Source: Pseudonocardia sp. (GTDB taxonomy: Bacteria > Actinomycetota > Actinomycetes > Mycobacteriales > Pseudonocardiaceae). Taken from it: a stretch of DNA of 41,939 nt. Positions 1 to 8,826 of the stretch are shown piece by piece. The notes under the pieces are model-generated. The model did no database searches. It saw only the letters and a program-made list of their open reading frames with translations, and was not told where the DNA came from. The DNA is taken from positions 1-41,939 of the forward strand of contig JAOZVV010000113.1 of assembly GCA_025869365.1 (NCBI GenBank). The letters run 5' to 3'. A program made the position numbers and the translations under genes. Each line of letters starts with the position of its first letter. The first letter of the stretch is position 1.

Positions 1-19
1 CCCGGTGCCGGACACCGGG
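1..19 (-). terminator. Hairpin downstream of glnA2-type gene
   Basis: A 7-bp perfect stem (1-7 with 13-19) and a 5-nt loop lie 17 nt beyond the stop of the minus-strand glutamine synthetase. It has no U-tract, as is common in GC-rich actinobacteria, so termination is inferred from position and shape. The window edge hides anything further. Confidence 0.35.
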
Positions 20-35
20 CGCCACCCCTCGGGGA

Positions 36-1379
36 TCAGAGGACGGGCAGGTACGTCGCCAGCTCGTGCGGGGTGACGTTGCGCCGGTAGTCGTCCCACT
101 CCGCCCGCTTGTTGCGCAGGAAGAAGTCGAACACGTGCTCGCCGAGGATCTCGGCGACCAGCTCCGAGTGCTCCATCGCGGCGAGGGCCTCGGTGAGGTT
201 CTGCGGCAGCGGCTCGTAGCCCAGCGCCCGGCGCTCGGTCTCGGTGAGCGACCACACGTCGTCCTCGGTGGCGGTGGGCAGCTCGTAGCCCTTCTGCACG
301 CCGGTGAGGCCGGCGCCCAGGATCACCGCGAAGGCGAGGTAGGGGTTGCAGGCACTGTCCAGCGTGCGGACCTCCACCCGGCGCGTCGACGACTTGCCGG
401 GTGAGTACATCGGGACCCGGACCAGCGCGGAGCGGTTGGCGTGCCCCCAGGAGACGGCCGTCGGGGCCTCGCCGCCGGTGATCAGCCGCTTGTAGGAGTT
501 CACCCACTGGTTCGTGACCGCGCTCATCTCGCGCGCGTGCCGCAGCACCCCGGCCACGAACGCCTTGCCGGTCTCGGACAGCTCGTAGGGGTCGTTCGGG
601 TCGTGGAAGGCGTTGCGGTCGCCCTCGAACAGCGAGAAGTGGGTGTGCATCGCCGAGCCCGCGTGCTCGGTGAACGGCTTCGGCATGAAGGAGGCCTTGA
701 CGCCCTGGGTGAGCGCGACCTCCTTCACGACGTAGCGGAAGGTCATGATGTTGTCCGCCATGGTGAGCGCGTCGGCGTAGCGCAGGTCGATCTCCTGCTG
801 GCCGGGCCCGCCCTCGTGGTGGCTGAACTCCACCGAGATGCCCATGGACTCGAGCGTCTCGATCGCGTTGCGGCGGAAGTGCGGCGCGACGTCGTGGCTC
901 GCCTGGTCGAAGTAGCCGCCGGAGTCCGCCGGCACGGGCGGGGTGCCGTCCGCGGGCAGGTCGCGCAGCAGGTAGAACTCGATCTCGGGGTGGACGTAGC
1001 AGGTGAAACCGGCCTCGCCGGCCTTGCTCAGCGCGCGGCGCAGCACGTGTCGCGGATCCGCCCAGGAGGGCGACCCGTCCGGCATCGCGATGTCGCAGAA
1101 CATGCGCGCCGAGTAGTGCTCACCGCTGGCGGTCTCCCAGGGCAGCACCTGGAAGGTCGACGGGTCCGGGCGGGCGACCATGTCCGACTCGAACACCCGC
1201 GCGAAGCCCTCGATCGCCGAGCCGTCGAAGCCGATGCCCTCGGCGAACGCCCCCTCGAGCTCGGCCGGGGCAACCGCCACGGACTTGAGGTAGCCGAGCA
1301 CGTCGGTGAACCACAGCCGAACGAATCGGATGTCGCGTTCCTCGAGCGTGCGCAGCACGAATTCCTGCTGGCGGTCCAT
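36..1379 (-). CDS. glnA2: Glutamine synthetase type I, GlnA2-like
   Basis: 447 aa. The protein belongs to the ATP-dependent glutamate-ammonia ligase family or one of its gamma-glutamyl-ligase relatives. The N-terminal beta-grasp carries GIGFDGSAIEG. The catalytic domain shows the EIEFYLL metal motif, HHEGGPGQQE, the KPFTEHAGSAMHTHFS ATP/glutamate segment and the NRSALVRVP and RRVEVRT substrate arginines. The region that holds the adenylylated Tyr in GlnE-regulated enzymes reads DDVWSLT here, so GlnE control looks absent. Length and motifs match mycobacterial GlnA2 (about 446 aa). Next upstream are a lipoprotein esterase and divergent panB, an order also seen around glnA2 in mycobacteria. Some actinobacterial paralogues glutamylate polyamines instead of making glutamine, so the substrate is not certain. 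A GlnR-like half-site pair lies just upstream. Confidence 0.9.
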   Translation of the reverse strand: MDRQQEFVLRTLEERDIRFVRLWFTDVLGYLKSVAVAPAELEGAFAEGIGFDGSAIEGFARVFESDMVARPDPSTFQVLPWETASGEHYSARMFCDIAMPDGSPSWADPRHVLRRALSKAGEAGFTCYVHPEIEFYLLRDLPADGTPPVPADSGGYFDQASHDVAPHFRRNAIETLESMGISVEFSHHEGGPGQQEIDLRYADALTMADNIMTFRYVVKEVALTQGVKASFMPKPFTEHAGSAMHTHFSLFEGDRNAFHDPNDPYELSETGKAFVAGVLRHAREMSAVTNQWVNSYKRLITGGEAPTAVSWGHANRSALVRVPMYSPGKSSTRRVEVRTLDSACNPYLAFAVILGAGLTGVQKGYELPTATEDDVWSLTETERRALGYEPLPQNLTEALAAMEHSELVAEILGEHVFDFFLRNKRAEWDDYRRNVTPHELATYLPVL

Positions 1380-1403
1380 GGGTACGGAGACTAGGAACGC
1401 CGT

Positions 1404-1419
1404 GTTACGCGAATGTTTC
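1404..1419 (-). promoter_or_regulatory. GlnR-like box upstream of glnA2
   Basis: Read on the minus strand this is GAAAC, six bases, GTAAC, which is one a/b half-site pair of the actinobacterial GlnR box (GTnAC-n6-GAAAC repeats). It lies 25-40 bp before the glutamine synthetase start, where a bound regulator would overlap the promoter. Only one pair is visible, so strength and direction of control are unknown. Confidence 0.4.
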
Positions 1420-1493
1420 GTCGCAGCTCCAGGTGCGCGGAACCACTCACCCGGCGGGTGACCCGTGCAGTGCCGGGCCCGCCGGCGTCACGG

Positions 1494-3110
1494 TCACGAC
1501 GCCGGGATCGTGCAGGTGGCCGGCTGCTGCTTCGTGTCCGGGTCCACCAGGTAGGCCGTCAGCTTGTCGTCGATGCACGCGGTGCCCTGCAGCCCCGCGG
1601 TGTGCTGCGTGCCGTTCGCCGTGATCAGCGTGCTGCCCAGGTCCTTCGCGACGTCGACACCCGCCTGGAACGGCGTCGCCGGGTCCCCGGTCACCGAGAC
1701 CACCATCGTCTGCGGGATGCCGGGAGCGTCGGGCGTGTGCGGCGACGACGTCGGCGGGACCGGCCAGAACGCGCACGGCTCGCGGGACTCGACGGGGCCC
1801 TTCCCGGTCGAGCGGTAGGGCGCGGCCTCGTAGGCGCCGACGGTGAGCTCCTTCACCCTGGCCGGGTCGCTCACCCCGCCGTTGTCCACGCAGCTGATCG
1901 CGGTGAACGCCTCGAGGGAGTTCGAGTACTTCCCGTCCTGCCCGCGCGAGTAGTAGATGTCCGCCAGCGTCATCAGCAGTTTGCCGTCGTTCGTCGCCAT
2001 GCCGGAGATCCCCTGCGCGAGCGCCGGCCAGAGCTGGCGCACGTAGAGGGCCTGGGTGACGCCGGTCAGGGCGTCGTTGAAGCCCAGGGGGCGGGCGGGG
2101 TCCCCGGACGGGATGGGTGTGGTGATGAGCCGCCCGGTCAGCGCGGTGAACGCCTGGGTCGCCTTCGCGGGGTCCGTGCCGAGCGGGCAGTTCGGCTGGG
2201 TCGCGCACCAGGTCGCGAACGCGTCGAACGCCTGCTGGAAGCCGGCGGCCTGCTTGATCGAGGACTCCACGTAGTCCTGCCGCGGGTCCACGACGCCGTC
2301 GAGCACGAGCGCGCGGACGTTCTGCGGGAACGCCTCCGCGTAGGCCGAGGCGATCTGGGTGCCGTAGGAGTAGCCGTAGAAGCTGAGCTTCTCGTCCCCC
2401 AGCGCGGCACGCATGACGTCGAGGTCCTTGACGACGTCGCGGGTGCCCATGTTCGCGAGCACCTCGTTGCCCATCCGCTGCCCGCACCGGTCAGCGAGGG
2501 ACTTCGCGTCCGCCTCGGCCGCGGCGATCCCGGCGGGCGACGGGTCCGCGAAGACCTTCGCGCGCTCCTGGTCCTGCTCGGCGTCGGTCAGGCAGTCGAT
2601 CTGCGGCGTGCTGGCGCCGACCCCGCGGGGATCGAAGCCCACCAGGTCGAAGCGCTGCGCGAGGGTGCCGGTGCCGATCTGCTGGCTGACCGACGGCAGG
2701 TACTCGGTGCCCGAGCCGCCGGGGCCGCCCGGGTTGAACACCAGCGACCCGATCTTCGGGCCGGTGGCCTTCTGCCGGATGACCGCGATCTTCGCCGTGT
2801 CCCCGTCCGGGCGGGCGTAGTCCAGCGGGACCTCGAGGTTCGCGCAGTCGTACTTCGGGTCCGCGAACGCCTGGGCGCTGTCCGCGGTCTTCGAGAACGG
2901 GCCGCACGGGCCCCAGGAGAGCTTCTGGCCGTAGTAGCGGGCCAGGTCCGGGGAAGGGGCGCCGGACGCGGCGACCTCGTTCACCGGGGTGCTCTTGGCG
3001 GTGCCGGACACGCCGGAGCTGCACGCGGCGAGTGCCGCCGTGACCGCTACGAACGAGACCGCGAGCACCGAGGACGGGGACCGACGGCGGGAGAACACGG
3101 GGGCCAGCAT
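1494..3110 (-). CDS. Lipoprotein alpha/beta-hydrolase with TAP-like C-terminus
   Basis: 538 aa from the ATG at 3110; the frame stays open further upstream but without lipoprotein character. Residues 1-30 form a lipoprotein signal (RRR, hydrophobic stretch, lipobox LAAC, Cys30), so the mature enzyme should be tethered outside the membrane. The hydrolase core has an oxyanion segment NPGGPGGSG (126-134), nucleophile elbow GYSYG (Ser248), and in the TAP-like C-terminal domain the acid GDPATP (Asp476) and base TQHTAG (His503). Family members include Streptomyces tripeptidyl aminopeptidases and the mycobacterial CaeA/Hip1 cell-envelope serine protease, which also sits between glnA2 and panB. Peptidase versus esterase cannot be decided from sequence. 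Confidence 0.88.
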   Translation of the reverse strand: MLAPVFSRRRSPSSVLAVSFVAVTAALAACSSGVSGTAKSTPVNEVAASGAPSPDLARYYGQKLSWGPCGPFSKTADSAQAFADPKYDCANLEVPLDYARPDGDTAKIAVIRQKATGPKIGSLVFNPGGPGGSGTEYLPSVSQQIGTGTLAQRFDLVGFDPRGVGASTPQIDCLTDAEQDQERAKVFADPSPAGIAAAEADAKSLADRCGQRMGNEVLANMGTRDVVKDLDVMRAALGDEKLSFYGYSYGTQIASAYAEAFPQNVRALVLDGVVDPRQDYVESSIKQAAGFQQAFDAFATWCATQPNCPLGTDPAKATQAFTALTGRLITTPIPSGDPARPLGFNDALTGVTQALYVRQLWPALAQGISGMATNDGKLLMTLADIYYSRGQDGKYSNSLEAFTAISCVDNGGVSDPARVKELTVGAYEAAPYRSTGKGPVESREPCAFWPVPPTSSPHTPDAPGIPQTMVVSVTGDPATPFQAGVDVAKDLGSTLITANGTQHTAGLQGTACIDDKLTAYLVDPDTKQQPATCTIPAS

Positions 3111-3322
3111 GCCAGCGTCGTCGCGCAGCGCATCCCCTGGACGCCGGATCGTGACGACCGTTCGGCGCCCCGCAGGTCGGCGCGGCCGGTGAGCCACCAG
3201 GCATGTGAACTGCATCGCCGCCGCTGGGTTTCCGGCCGCGGCGGGTGACACGCTGTGCCGGTACTGACCCGCATCGACCCGGGGACCCGCGAGCGGGCCT
3301 CGAGGTAGGGAAGGAACCGACG

Positions 3323-4198
3323 ATGACGTCTGCGAACGAGCCCGCCGTGCCCGCCGGATCGGCCCCCGTCGAGGAGGCCCCGTACCGCACGGCCGCGCGA
3401 CCCAAGCGCGTACGGATCCACCACCTGCTGGAGATGAAGGAGCGCGGCGAACGCTGGCCGATGCTCACCGCCTACGACCGCTACTCCGCGGAGATCTTCG
3501 ACGAGGCCGGCATCCCGGTCCTGCTCGTCGGGGACTCGGCGGGCAACAACGTCTTCGGCTACGACAACACCCTCCCGGTGACCGTCGACGAGCTGATGCC
3601 GCTGGTCCGGGCCGTCACCTGGAACGCGAAGAGCGCACTGGTGGTCGCGGACCTGCCGTTCGGCAGCTACCAGATCTCGGCCGCGCAGGCGCTCGAGACC
3701 GGCTTCCGGTTCATGAAGGAGGGCGGCGCCCACGCCGTCAAGCTGGAGGGCGGGGCGCGGTTCGCGCCGCAGGTCGATGCGCTCGCCGGGTCCGGGATCC
3801 CGGTCATGGCCCACCTCGGTTTCACCCCGCAGAGCGAGCACGCGCTCGGCGGGTACCGCATCCAGGGCCGCGGGGACGCCGGGGACCATCTGATCGAGGA
3901 CGCCCTGGCCCTGCAGGAGGCCGGCGCGTTCGCCGTGGTGCTGGAGATGGTCCCGGCGGACGTCGCGAAGCGGGTGACCGCCGAGCTGCGGATCCCGACG
4001 ATCGGGATCGGCGCCGGGCCGGACTGCGACGCGCAGGTGCTCGTCTGGTCGGACATGGCGGGGATGAACCGGGGCCGCAAGCCGCGGTTCGTCAAGCCGT
4101 ACGCGGACGTCGGCGGGATCCTCCTCGACGCCGCCCGCCGCTTCGGCGCCGAGGTCCGGGGCGGCGAGTACCCGGACTCGGACCACTCCTACACCTGA
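3323..4198 (+). CDS. panB: 3-methyl-2-oxobutanoate hydroxymethyltransferase
   Basis: 291 aa. It transfers a hydroxymethyl group from 5,10-methylene-tetrahydrofolate to alpha-ketoisovalerate to give ketopantoate, the first step of pantothenate/CoA synthesis, in the cytoplasm. The frame is open from 3245, but the ATG at 3323 follows an AAGGAA site (3311-3316) and gives the normal family N-terminus. Visible signatures are the Mg-binding [17 protein letters not shown] (Asp71), [20 protein letters not shown] and [16 protein letters not shown]. It is divergent from the lipoprotein esterase and convergent with the glutamate-cysteine-ligase-like gene, separated from the latter by a long inverted repeat. 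No other pan gene is in the window. Confidence 0.95.
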   Translation: MTSANEPAVPAGSAPVEEAPYRTAARPKRVRIHHLLEMKERGERWPMLTAYDRYSAEIFDEAGIPVLLVGDSAGNNVFGYDNTLPVTVDELMPLVRAVTWNAKSALVVADLPFGSYQISAAQALETGFRFMKEGGAHAVKLEGGARFAPQVDALAGSGIPVMAHLGFTPQSEHALGGYRIQGRGDAGDHLIEDALALQEAGAFAVVLEMVPADVAKRVTAELRIPTIGIGAGPDCDAQVLVWSDMAGMNRGRKPRFVKPYADVGGILLDAARRFGAEVRGGEYPDSDHSYT

Positions 4199-4203
4199 CC
4201 CAC

Positions 4204-4304
4204 CCCGCGAGTCGGGGTATTTCCGTCACCGAGTCGCGGTGGATCCGTGGCGCACGGGAGCGGAGATGCCCCGACTCGGTGACGGGAATACCGCGACTCG
4301 CGGG
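4204..4304. repeat. Long inverted repeat between convergent genes; dispersed family
   Basis: Two 33-bp arms (4204-4236 and 4272-4304) are inverted copies differing at two positions, around a 35-nt spacer. The element fills the gap between the panB stop and the stop of the next minus-strand gene, whose stop triplet begins at 4305. It could act as a bidirectional terminator. The right arm recurs as an exact 33-bp copy at 34291-34323, showing it belongs to a dispersed intergenic family in this genome. Confidence 0.8.
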
Positions 4305-5417
4305 TCAGGCGGAGGGGGCGAGGCGCAGGGCCGTGTCACCCGCGGCGTAGCGGGCGAGCATCGCCGAGGCCGGGGACTCCTTCGCCGCCCAGCGCTTGCG
4401 CAGCCCCACCAGCCGGTCCAGATCCTCGGGGCGGTGGGCGAGGGCCCGCTCGGCGACGCCGATCAGCTCCCCCGTGCGGGCGTGCACCTCGGGGTCCGCC
4501 AGCCCGGCCATCGCGACCTGCCGGTGCACCGCCGCGTCCGGGACGGTCCGGCGCCCGGGCAGCGTGTCGTCGAGCAGCAGGCCGGTGAGCAGGCTGAACA
4601 GCTCGCCGTAGAGCGCGGGATCGGGGCAGGCGTCGAAGGCCTTGAACTCGATCCGGCCGATCTCCGCGGGCAGCCGTGCGACCTGGGTCAGCGAGGGATC
4701 CGACACGACCTGGCCCTCGTCGCCGGCGAGGAAGACCAGCGCGGCGGGCCGGACGCCGGTGCGGATCGCGGTCCGGGCGGACAGGCCGCCCCACGGGCGC
4801 CCGTCCCGGAACGGCGAGGAGAACGACAGCGGCACCAGGAACGGGCTGTAGTGGGTGAGCTTCGCCGCGGCGTCGACCAGCTCCGCCGGCCCCAGGCCGG
4901 GGAAGGAGAGGTTGAGGTCCGGACCGTGGGTCACCATGTGCAGGTGGGCGGTGCGTTCCTCCGGGGAGCCCGTGCGGTGCACCCGCTCCCACTCGTTGAG
5001 CTCGGGGACGATGGGGTACGCCGAGCGGACGGGGTTGAAGCCGATCGCGAAGGGCACCATGCCACGGCTCAGGGCCTCCACCTCCAACACCGCGACGTCC
5101 CGCTCGAGGGCCGCGACGGCGTCCTCGACGGAGGGATGGATGCGGGTCCGCACCTCGATCCCCTTGGGGTCGCACCGCACCAGCCCGCCGGCCTCGTCGA
5201 ACCGCTCGAACCCCTCGACGTACCAGCGCTTGTGCTTGATCCCCTGGTCCCCGACGCGCAGGTCCGGGTAGTCGGCCGGGTCCGCCGGCAGCGCGTCGAC
5301 GATGTCCTGCAGTTCGGTGAAGGTGGTGTTCGTGAAGTCCGCGAACGCACCGTCCGCCCGCAGGAACGCGAGCTCGTGCTCGATGCCGAACCGCACGCCG
5401 TCGGGATCTCCCGCCAC
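4305..5417 (-). CDS. Glutamate-cysteine ligase-like (GCS superfamily) protein
   Basis: 370 aa from a GTG at 5417. The N-terminus GVRFGIEHELAFL matches the glutamate/ATP-binding start of glutamate-cysteine ligases and carboxylate-amine ligases. Further family-like segments are DQGIKHKRWYVEG, KGIEVRTRIHPS, HLHMVTHGPDLNLSFPGLG and GRIEFKAFDACPDP. Likely role: ATP-dependent gamma-glutamyl bond formation in the cytoplasm; substrate unproven. The start is uncertain. A frame start at 5501 (GTG) would add 28 poorly conserved residues covering a 14-bp palindrome; the GTG at 5417 has GGAGGAG close upstream; a third GTG at 5396 begins right at the conserved block. It is divergent from the nitroreductase gene. 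Confidence 0.7.
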   Translation of the reverse strand: MAGDPDGVRFGIEHELAFLRADGAFADFTNTTFTELQDIVDALPADPADYPDLRVGDQGIKHKRWYVEGFERFDEAGGLVRCDPKGIEVRTRIHPSVEDAVAALERDVAVLEVEALSRGMVPFAIGFNPVRSAYPIVPELNEWERVHRTGSPEERTAHLHMVTHGPDLNLSFPGLGPAELVDAAAKLTHYSPFLVPLSFSSPFRDGRPWGGLSARTAIRTGVRPAALVFLAGDEGQVVSDPSLTQVARLPAEIGRIEFKAFDACPDPALYGELFSLLTGLLLDDTLPGRRTVPDAAVHRQVAMAGLADPEVHARTGELIGVAERALAHRPEDLDRLVGLRKRWAAKESPASAMLARYAAGDTALRLAPSA

Positions 5418-5486
5418 GGCTCCTCCGCTCGGTGTAGTGACGGCCGCCGACCGGATTCGCCGGTGGGACGGCCGCAGGGCCGCCGA

Positions 5487-5500
5487 TGAGGCTAGCCTCA
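5487..5500. promoter_or_regulatory. 14-bp perfect palindrome, candidate operator
   Basis: TGAGGCTAGCCTCA is a perfect 14-nt palindrome between the ligase-like gene (minus) and the nitroreductase gene (plus), 53 bp before the latter's start. The position fits a dimeric repressor shared by two divergent promoters. No matching regulator gene is adjacent. Confidence 0.4.
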
Positions 5501-5552
5501 CGAGATCGAGCTCGGGTCGTGTCCGAAAGTACAGCCGGGAGGGGTTGACGCC

Positions 5553-6116
5553 GTGACGGGCAGCGAGGTGTTGGACGCACTACGTGAGCGCCGGTCCTGG
5601 GCCAGGCTCGTCGCGCCCGCTCCGGGTCCCGCCGAGCTGGCCGAGCTGCTCGCCGTCGCGACCGCGGCACCGGACCACGGACGGCTCCGGCCGTGGCGGT
5701 TCGTGGTCGTCGACGAGGCCGCGCGCGGCCCGCTGGGCGAGACGTTCGCCGCCGCGCACTGCGAACGGGACCCGGACGCCACCGCGCGGAACCTGGAGCA
5801 CAGCCGGGACAAGCCGATGCGGGCGCCGATGATCGTGGTGGTCGTCGCGTCGCCGGTGGCGCATCCGAAGGTGCCGCAGTGGGAGCAGCACGCGTCGGCC
5901 GCGGCCGTCGCGCACGGGCTCGTCCTCGCCGCGGACCTCGCCGGGTTCGGCGCGATGTGGCGGACGGGGTGGTACGGCGACGCCCCGAAGGTCCGCGCGC
6001 ACCTGGGCCTGACCGCGGAGGAGACCGTCACGGGCTGGGTCTACCTGGGCACCCCGAGCGGCTCCCGGCCCGCCGCGCGCCCGGTGCTCCCGGCGCCGGT
6101 CACCTACCTGCGGTGA
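5553..6116 (+). CDS. Nitroreductase family protein (YdjA-like)
   Basis: 187 aa, GTG start preceded by a GGGAGGGG site at 5537-5544. Family members are FMN-dependent NAD(P)H oxidoreductases of nitro compounds, quinones or similar acceptors. Visible: the N-terminal RRSWARL FMN-phosphate segment, PDHGRLRPWRF (the small-protein PxHxxxRPW variant), QHASAAAVAHGLVLAADLAGFGAMWRTG and the C-terminal GWVYLGTP. The length fits the short YdjA/TdsD-like subgroup. It stands alone, divergent from the ligase-like gene. The physiological substrate is unknown. Confidence 0.88.
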   Translation: MTGSEVLDALRERRSWARLVAPAPGPAELAELLAVATAAPDHGRLRPWRFVVVDEAARGPLGETFAAAHCERDPDATARNLEHSRDKPMRAPMIVVVVASPVAHPKVPQWEQHASAAAVAHGLVLAADLAGFGAMWRTGWYGDAPKVRAHLGLTAEETVTGWVYLGTPSGSRPAARPVLPAPVTYLR

Positions 6117-6159
6117 GCCCGGTCGGCCGCGGCGGGAGACGCCCGCGGCCCGGCGGCGC

Positions 6160-7554
6160 TCACCGGGCGAACCGGACCCGGCCCGTCGCGGGGTCGGCCT
6201 CGGTGAGGCGGACCGTGGCCGTCCCGCCCGCCTGCAGGGTGCCGTCGCAGCGGGCCATGACGGGCGGCTCGGACAGGTACACCTCGCCCGGTTCGGCGCG
6301 GAGCACGATCACCTCGAACGCCTCCCCGATCCGGTCCACGAGCAGGCCCGCCTCGGTCCGGTCCGTGCACGCCCGCTCGACCTGCCCGGCACGCGAGTCC
6401 GACGCGGCCATGAGCTCGGGCAACGTCGGCAGCGCCGCCAGCAGCCACGGCGCCGGGTCCTGCCCCGCCGCGATCGCCAGGCACACCTCGCTCCCGAACC
6501 GGTCGACGAGCCGCCGCAGCGGGGCCGTGACGTGCGCGTACGGTGCGCCGATGCCGCCGTGCCCGGGATCCTCGGGCGGTGCCTGGCCCGGCCCGAACCA
6601 CGTGTAGGCCGCACCGCGGAGCAACGACGTCGCCGCCCGGCGGAGCGCGAGGACGTGCGGGGAACCCTCGGCCGAGCGCAGCCCGGCCAGCACCGCGGCG
6701 GGCGTCGCGCCGTCCGGCCAGGCGATCCCCAGCCCGAGCGCGGTCCGCCGCAGCGCTTCGATGTCCGTGGGGTCCGGCGCCGGCAGCGTGCGCAGCAGGC
6801 CGACCCCGGCGTCGAGCATCATCCGGGCCGCGGACATGCCCGTGAGCAGGGAGATCTCCGCGTTCCAGTCCTCGACGGCGGTCCGCCTGCGCACCTCGAC
6901 GGTCCAGCCGTCCCCGATGCGGACGATCTCCTGCTCGGGGAGCTCCAGCTCGACCGCGCCCCGGGCGACGGCCAGGGCCCGCCGCCGCGGGCCCAGCTCC
7001 GGCAGCGCGGCCAGCGCGGCGGGCAGCGGCCGCCCGGCGTCGACGTCCGCCTGCACGCCCGCGTAGTCCAGCTGGGCGTGGGAGCGGACCATCGCGCGCC
7101 CGACCTGCACGTCCTGCGTCTCACCGGCCTCGTCGAGGGTGATCCGCCACAGGACCGCGGGGCGGTCCCCGTCCGGGAGCAGGCTCGCCGCCCCCTCGGA
7201 GAGCACCGGCGGGTGCAGCGGCACCGACCCGTCCGGGAGGTAGAACGTCTGGCCCCGGCGGCGCACCTCGGCGTCGAGCACGCCCCCGGACTCGACGACC
7301 GCCCCCAGGTCCGCGATCGCGTAGTGCACGACGAAACCGGTGGGCGTGCGTTCGATGCCGACCGCCTGGTCCAGGTCCTTGGAGCCGGGCGGGTCGATCG
7401 TCACCAGCTCGACATCCGTCGCGTCCACCCGGCCCGGGCCGGCCGGGACGGGCGCGCTCGCCGCCGCCACGACCTCGGGCGGGAAGGACCGGGGGAGGTC
7501 GAACTCGGCGCGGACGGCGGCGAAGTCCGGGTGGGCTGCTCTCGGGGTCACCAC
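6160..7554 (-). CDS. RNB-domain 3'-5' exoribonuclease
   Basis: 464 aa; the first two codons are both GTG, so the start could be one codon later. The RNase II/R catalytic domain is recognised by the metal-binding cluster TIDPPGSKDLDQA near residues 52-64, FYLPDGSVPLHPP with SEGAASLLP, DWNAEISLLTGMSAARMM, and the RNA-binding HVTAPLRRLVDRF near residue 350. It is shorter than RNase R and shows no obvious N-terminal cold-shock pair or lysine-rich tail; the last 70 residues may form a small beta-barrel. Such compact RNB proteins are common in actinobacteria. Expected role: single-strand RNA degradation. It is convergent with the nitroreductase gene and divergent from the lipase gene. Confidence 0.9.
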   Translation of the reverse strand: MVTPRAAHPDFAAVRAEFDLPRSFPPEVVAAASAPVPAGPGRVDATDVELVTIDPPGSKDLDQAVGIERTPTGFVVHYAIADLGAVVESGGVLDAEVRRRGQTFYLPDGSVPLHPPVLSEGAASLLPDGDRPAVLWRITLDEAGETQDVQVGRAMVRSHAQLDYAGVQADVDAGRPLPAALAALPELGPRRRALAVARGAVELELPEQEIVRIGDGWTVEVRRRTAVEDWNAEISLLTGMSAARMMLDAGVGLLRTLPAPDPTDIEALRRTALGLGIAWPDGATPAAVLAGLRSAEGSPHVLALRRAATSLLRGAAYTWFGPGQAPPEDPGHGGIGAPYAHVTAPLRRLVDRFGSEVCLAIAAGQDPAPWLLAALPTLPELMAASDSRAGQVERACTDRTEAGLLVDRIGEAFEVIVLRAEPGEVYLSEPPVMARCDGTLQAGGTATVRLTEADPATGRVRFAR

Positions 7555-7644
7555 CCGGCGCAGCCTAGGAGGCCGGGCGCCGGGCCGCGCAGGCTACCGT
7601 GTGCCCCGCCCCGCGCCTCACCTCCGATCCCACGGAGCCCCCGC

Positions 7645-8697
7645 ATGTCCGCCCAGTCCGTCACCCGGGTCGTCTCGGCGGTGATCGTCGTCCTCGCCCT
7701 GCTACTCGGCCTCCACATCGCGACGACCGGCCCCACGGTGGATGCGGCGCCCGCCGCGCCGGAGCAGGAACGCGCCGCGTGGGCACCGGCGGACCGTGCG
7801 GGCCCGGCCCTCTCCGTGCCCCGGGAGGTCCTCGACGCGAGCCTGGCCTGCACCGGGGCCGTCACCGCGGCGGCCGCGGACCCCGTCCTGCTGCTCTCCG
7901 GCACCGGGGCGGACCCGGACGAGGCCTTCGGCTGGGGCGTCGCCCCGGTGCTCGCCGCGGAGGACCTCCCGACCTGCACCTCCGTGGCCCCGGACCACAA
8001 CCACGCGGACATCGCGGTGCGTGGCGAGTACGTCGTGCACGCGGTGCGGACGGTCGCCGAACGCTCCGGGCGCAGGGTCGCCGTCCTCGGGCACAGCCAG
8101 GGCGGTGTCGCGATCCGCTGGGCGCTGCGGTTCTGGCCGGACCTGCGCCCCCTGGTGTCCGACGTCGTCCAGCTCGGGCCGCCGACCTCCGGCGCGGCAC
8201 CGCTGGCGGCCGCGTGCACCGCCACCTGCAGCGCCGCGCAGTGGCAGCAACGCGCGGGCTCGGAGTTCCTCGCGGCGCTCGACTCGGGGCGGCGGACGTT
8301 CCCGGGGATCGGCTACACGGTCGTCACCTCGGCCACGGACACCGTCGTCACCCCCACCCCGGCGGCCTCGACGCTGCCCGTCGGCGAGCCCGGTGGCGGT
8401 GCCGTCGTGAACGTCGCGGTCCAGGACGTGTGCCCGGGACGTCCGGTGGACCACGTCGCGCTCGGCACCTCGGACGCCGTCGCGCTCGCCCTCGCCGTCG
8501 ACGCGCTGCGGAACCCCGGGCCGGTGGACGTCGCCCGGACGGGGACGCAGACCTGCGGGCGGGAGCTCGCGCGGGGCATCACCCGGGCCGCGCTGGCGGA
8601 CGGCGGACGGCGCCTCGACGCCGCCGGCTCCCGCCCGGCGACGCCGCTGCCCGCCGAGCCCGCGCTCCCCTGCTACACCCGCGCCGCGAGCTGCTGA
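7645..8697 (+). CDS. Secreted lipase/esterase, CalB-like
   Basis: 350 aa. Residues 8-34 form an N-terminal hydrophobic signal (VVSAVIVVLALLLGLHI then an Ala-rich region), so export is expected; a signal anchor is also possible. The oxyanion region is LLLSGTGADPDEAF; the nucleophile elbow is GHSQGG (Ser151); Asp232 in SATDTVVTP and His270 in PVDHVALG complete a plausible triad. Paired cysteines around 191-195 and 263 suggest disulfides. The arrangement resembles the Candida antarctica lipase B-like family of actinobacterial secreted lipases. The ATG at 7645 begins the signal peptide directly, though the frame is open far upstream. Substrate unknown. Confidence 0.85.
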   Translation: MSAQSVTRVVSAVIVVLALLLGLHIATTGPTVDAAPAAPEQERAAWAPADRAGPALSVPREVLDASLACTGAVTAAAADPVLLLSGTGADPDEAFGWGVAPVLAAEDLPTCTSVAPDHNHADIAVRGEYVVHAVRTVAERSGRRVAVLGHSQGGVAIRWALRFWPDLRPLVSDVVQLGPPTSGAAPLAAACTATCSAAQWQQRAGSEFLAALDSGRRTFPGIGYTVVTSATDTVVTPTPAASTLPVGEPGGGAVVNVAVQDVCPGRPVDHVALGTSDAVALALAVDALRNPGPVDVARTGTQTCGRELARGITRAALADGGRRLDAAGSRPATPLPAEPALPCYTRAASC

Positions 8698-8826
8698 CCA
8701 ACCCGGCACCCCGGCGGGACCGGGTGGAAACGCAGACGTAAAGACAGTCGTACCCGCCACCTCTGGACAAGTCGGCGCCTGCGGGTCAGCCTTGACACAC
8801 CGGTTCGCCGATCCATGGGAGGCGTC

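Noticed and set aside
8792-8797. TTGACA as a -35 box for the 53-aa gene
   Set aside because: No acceptable -10 follows at 16-18 bp, so it is not listed as a promoter.
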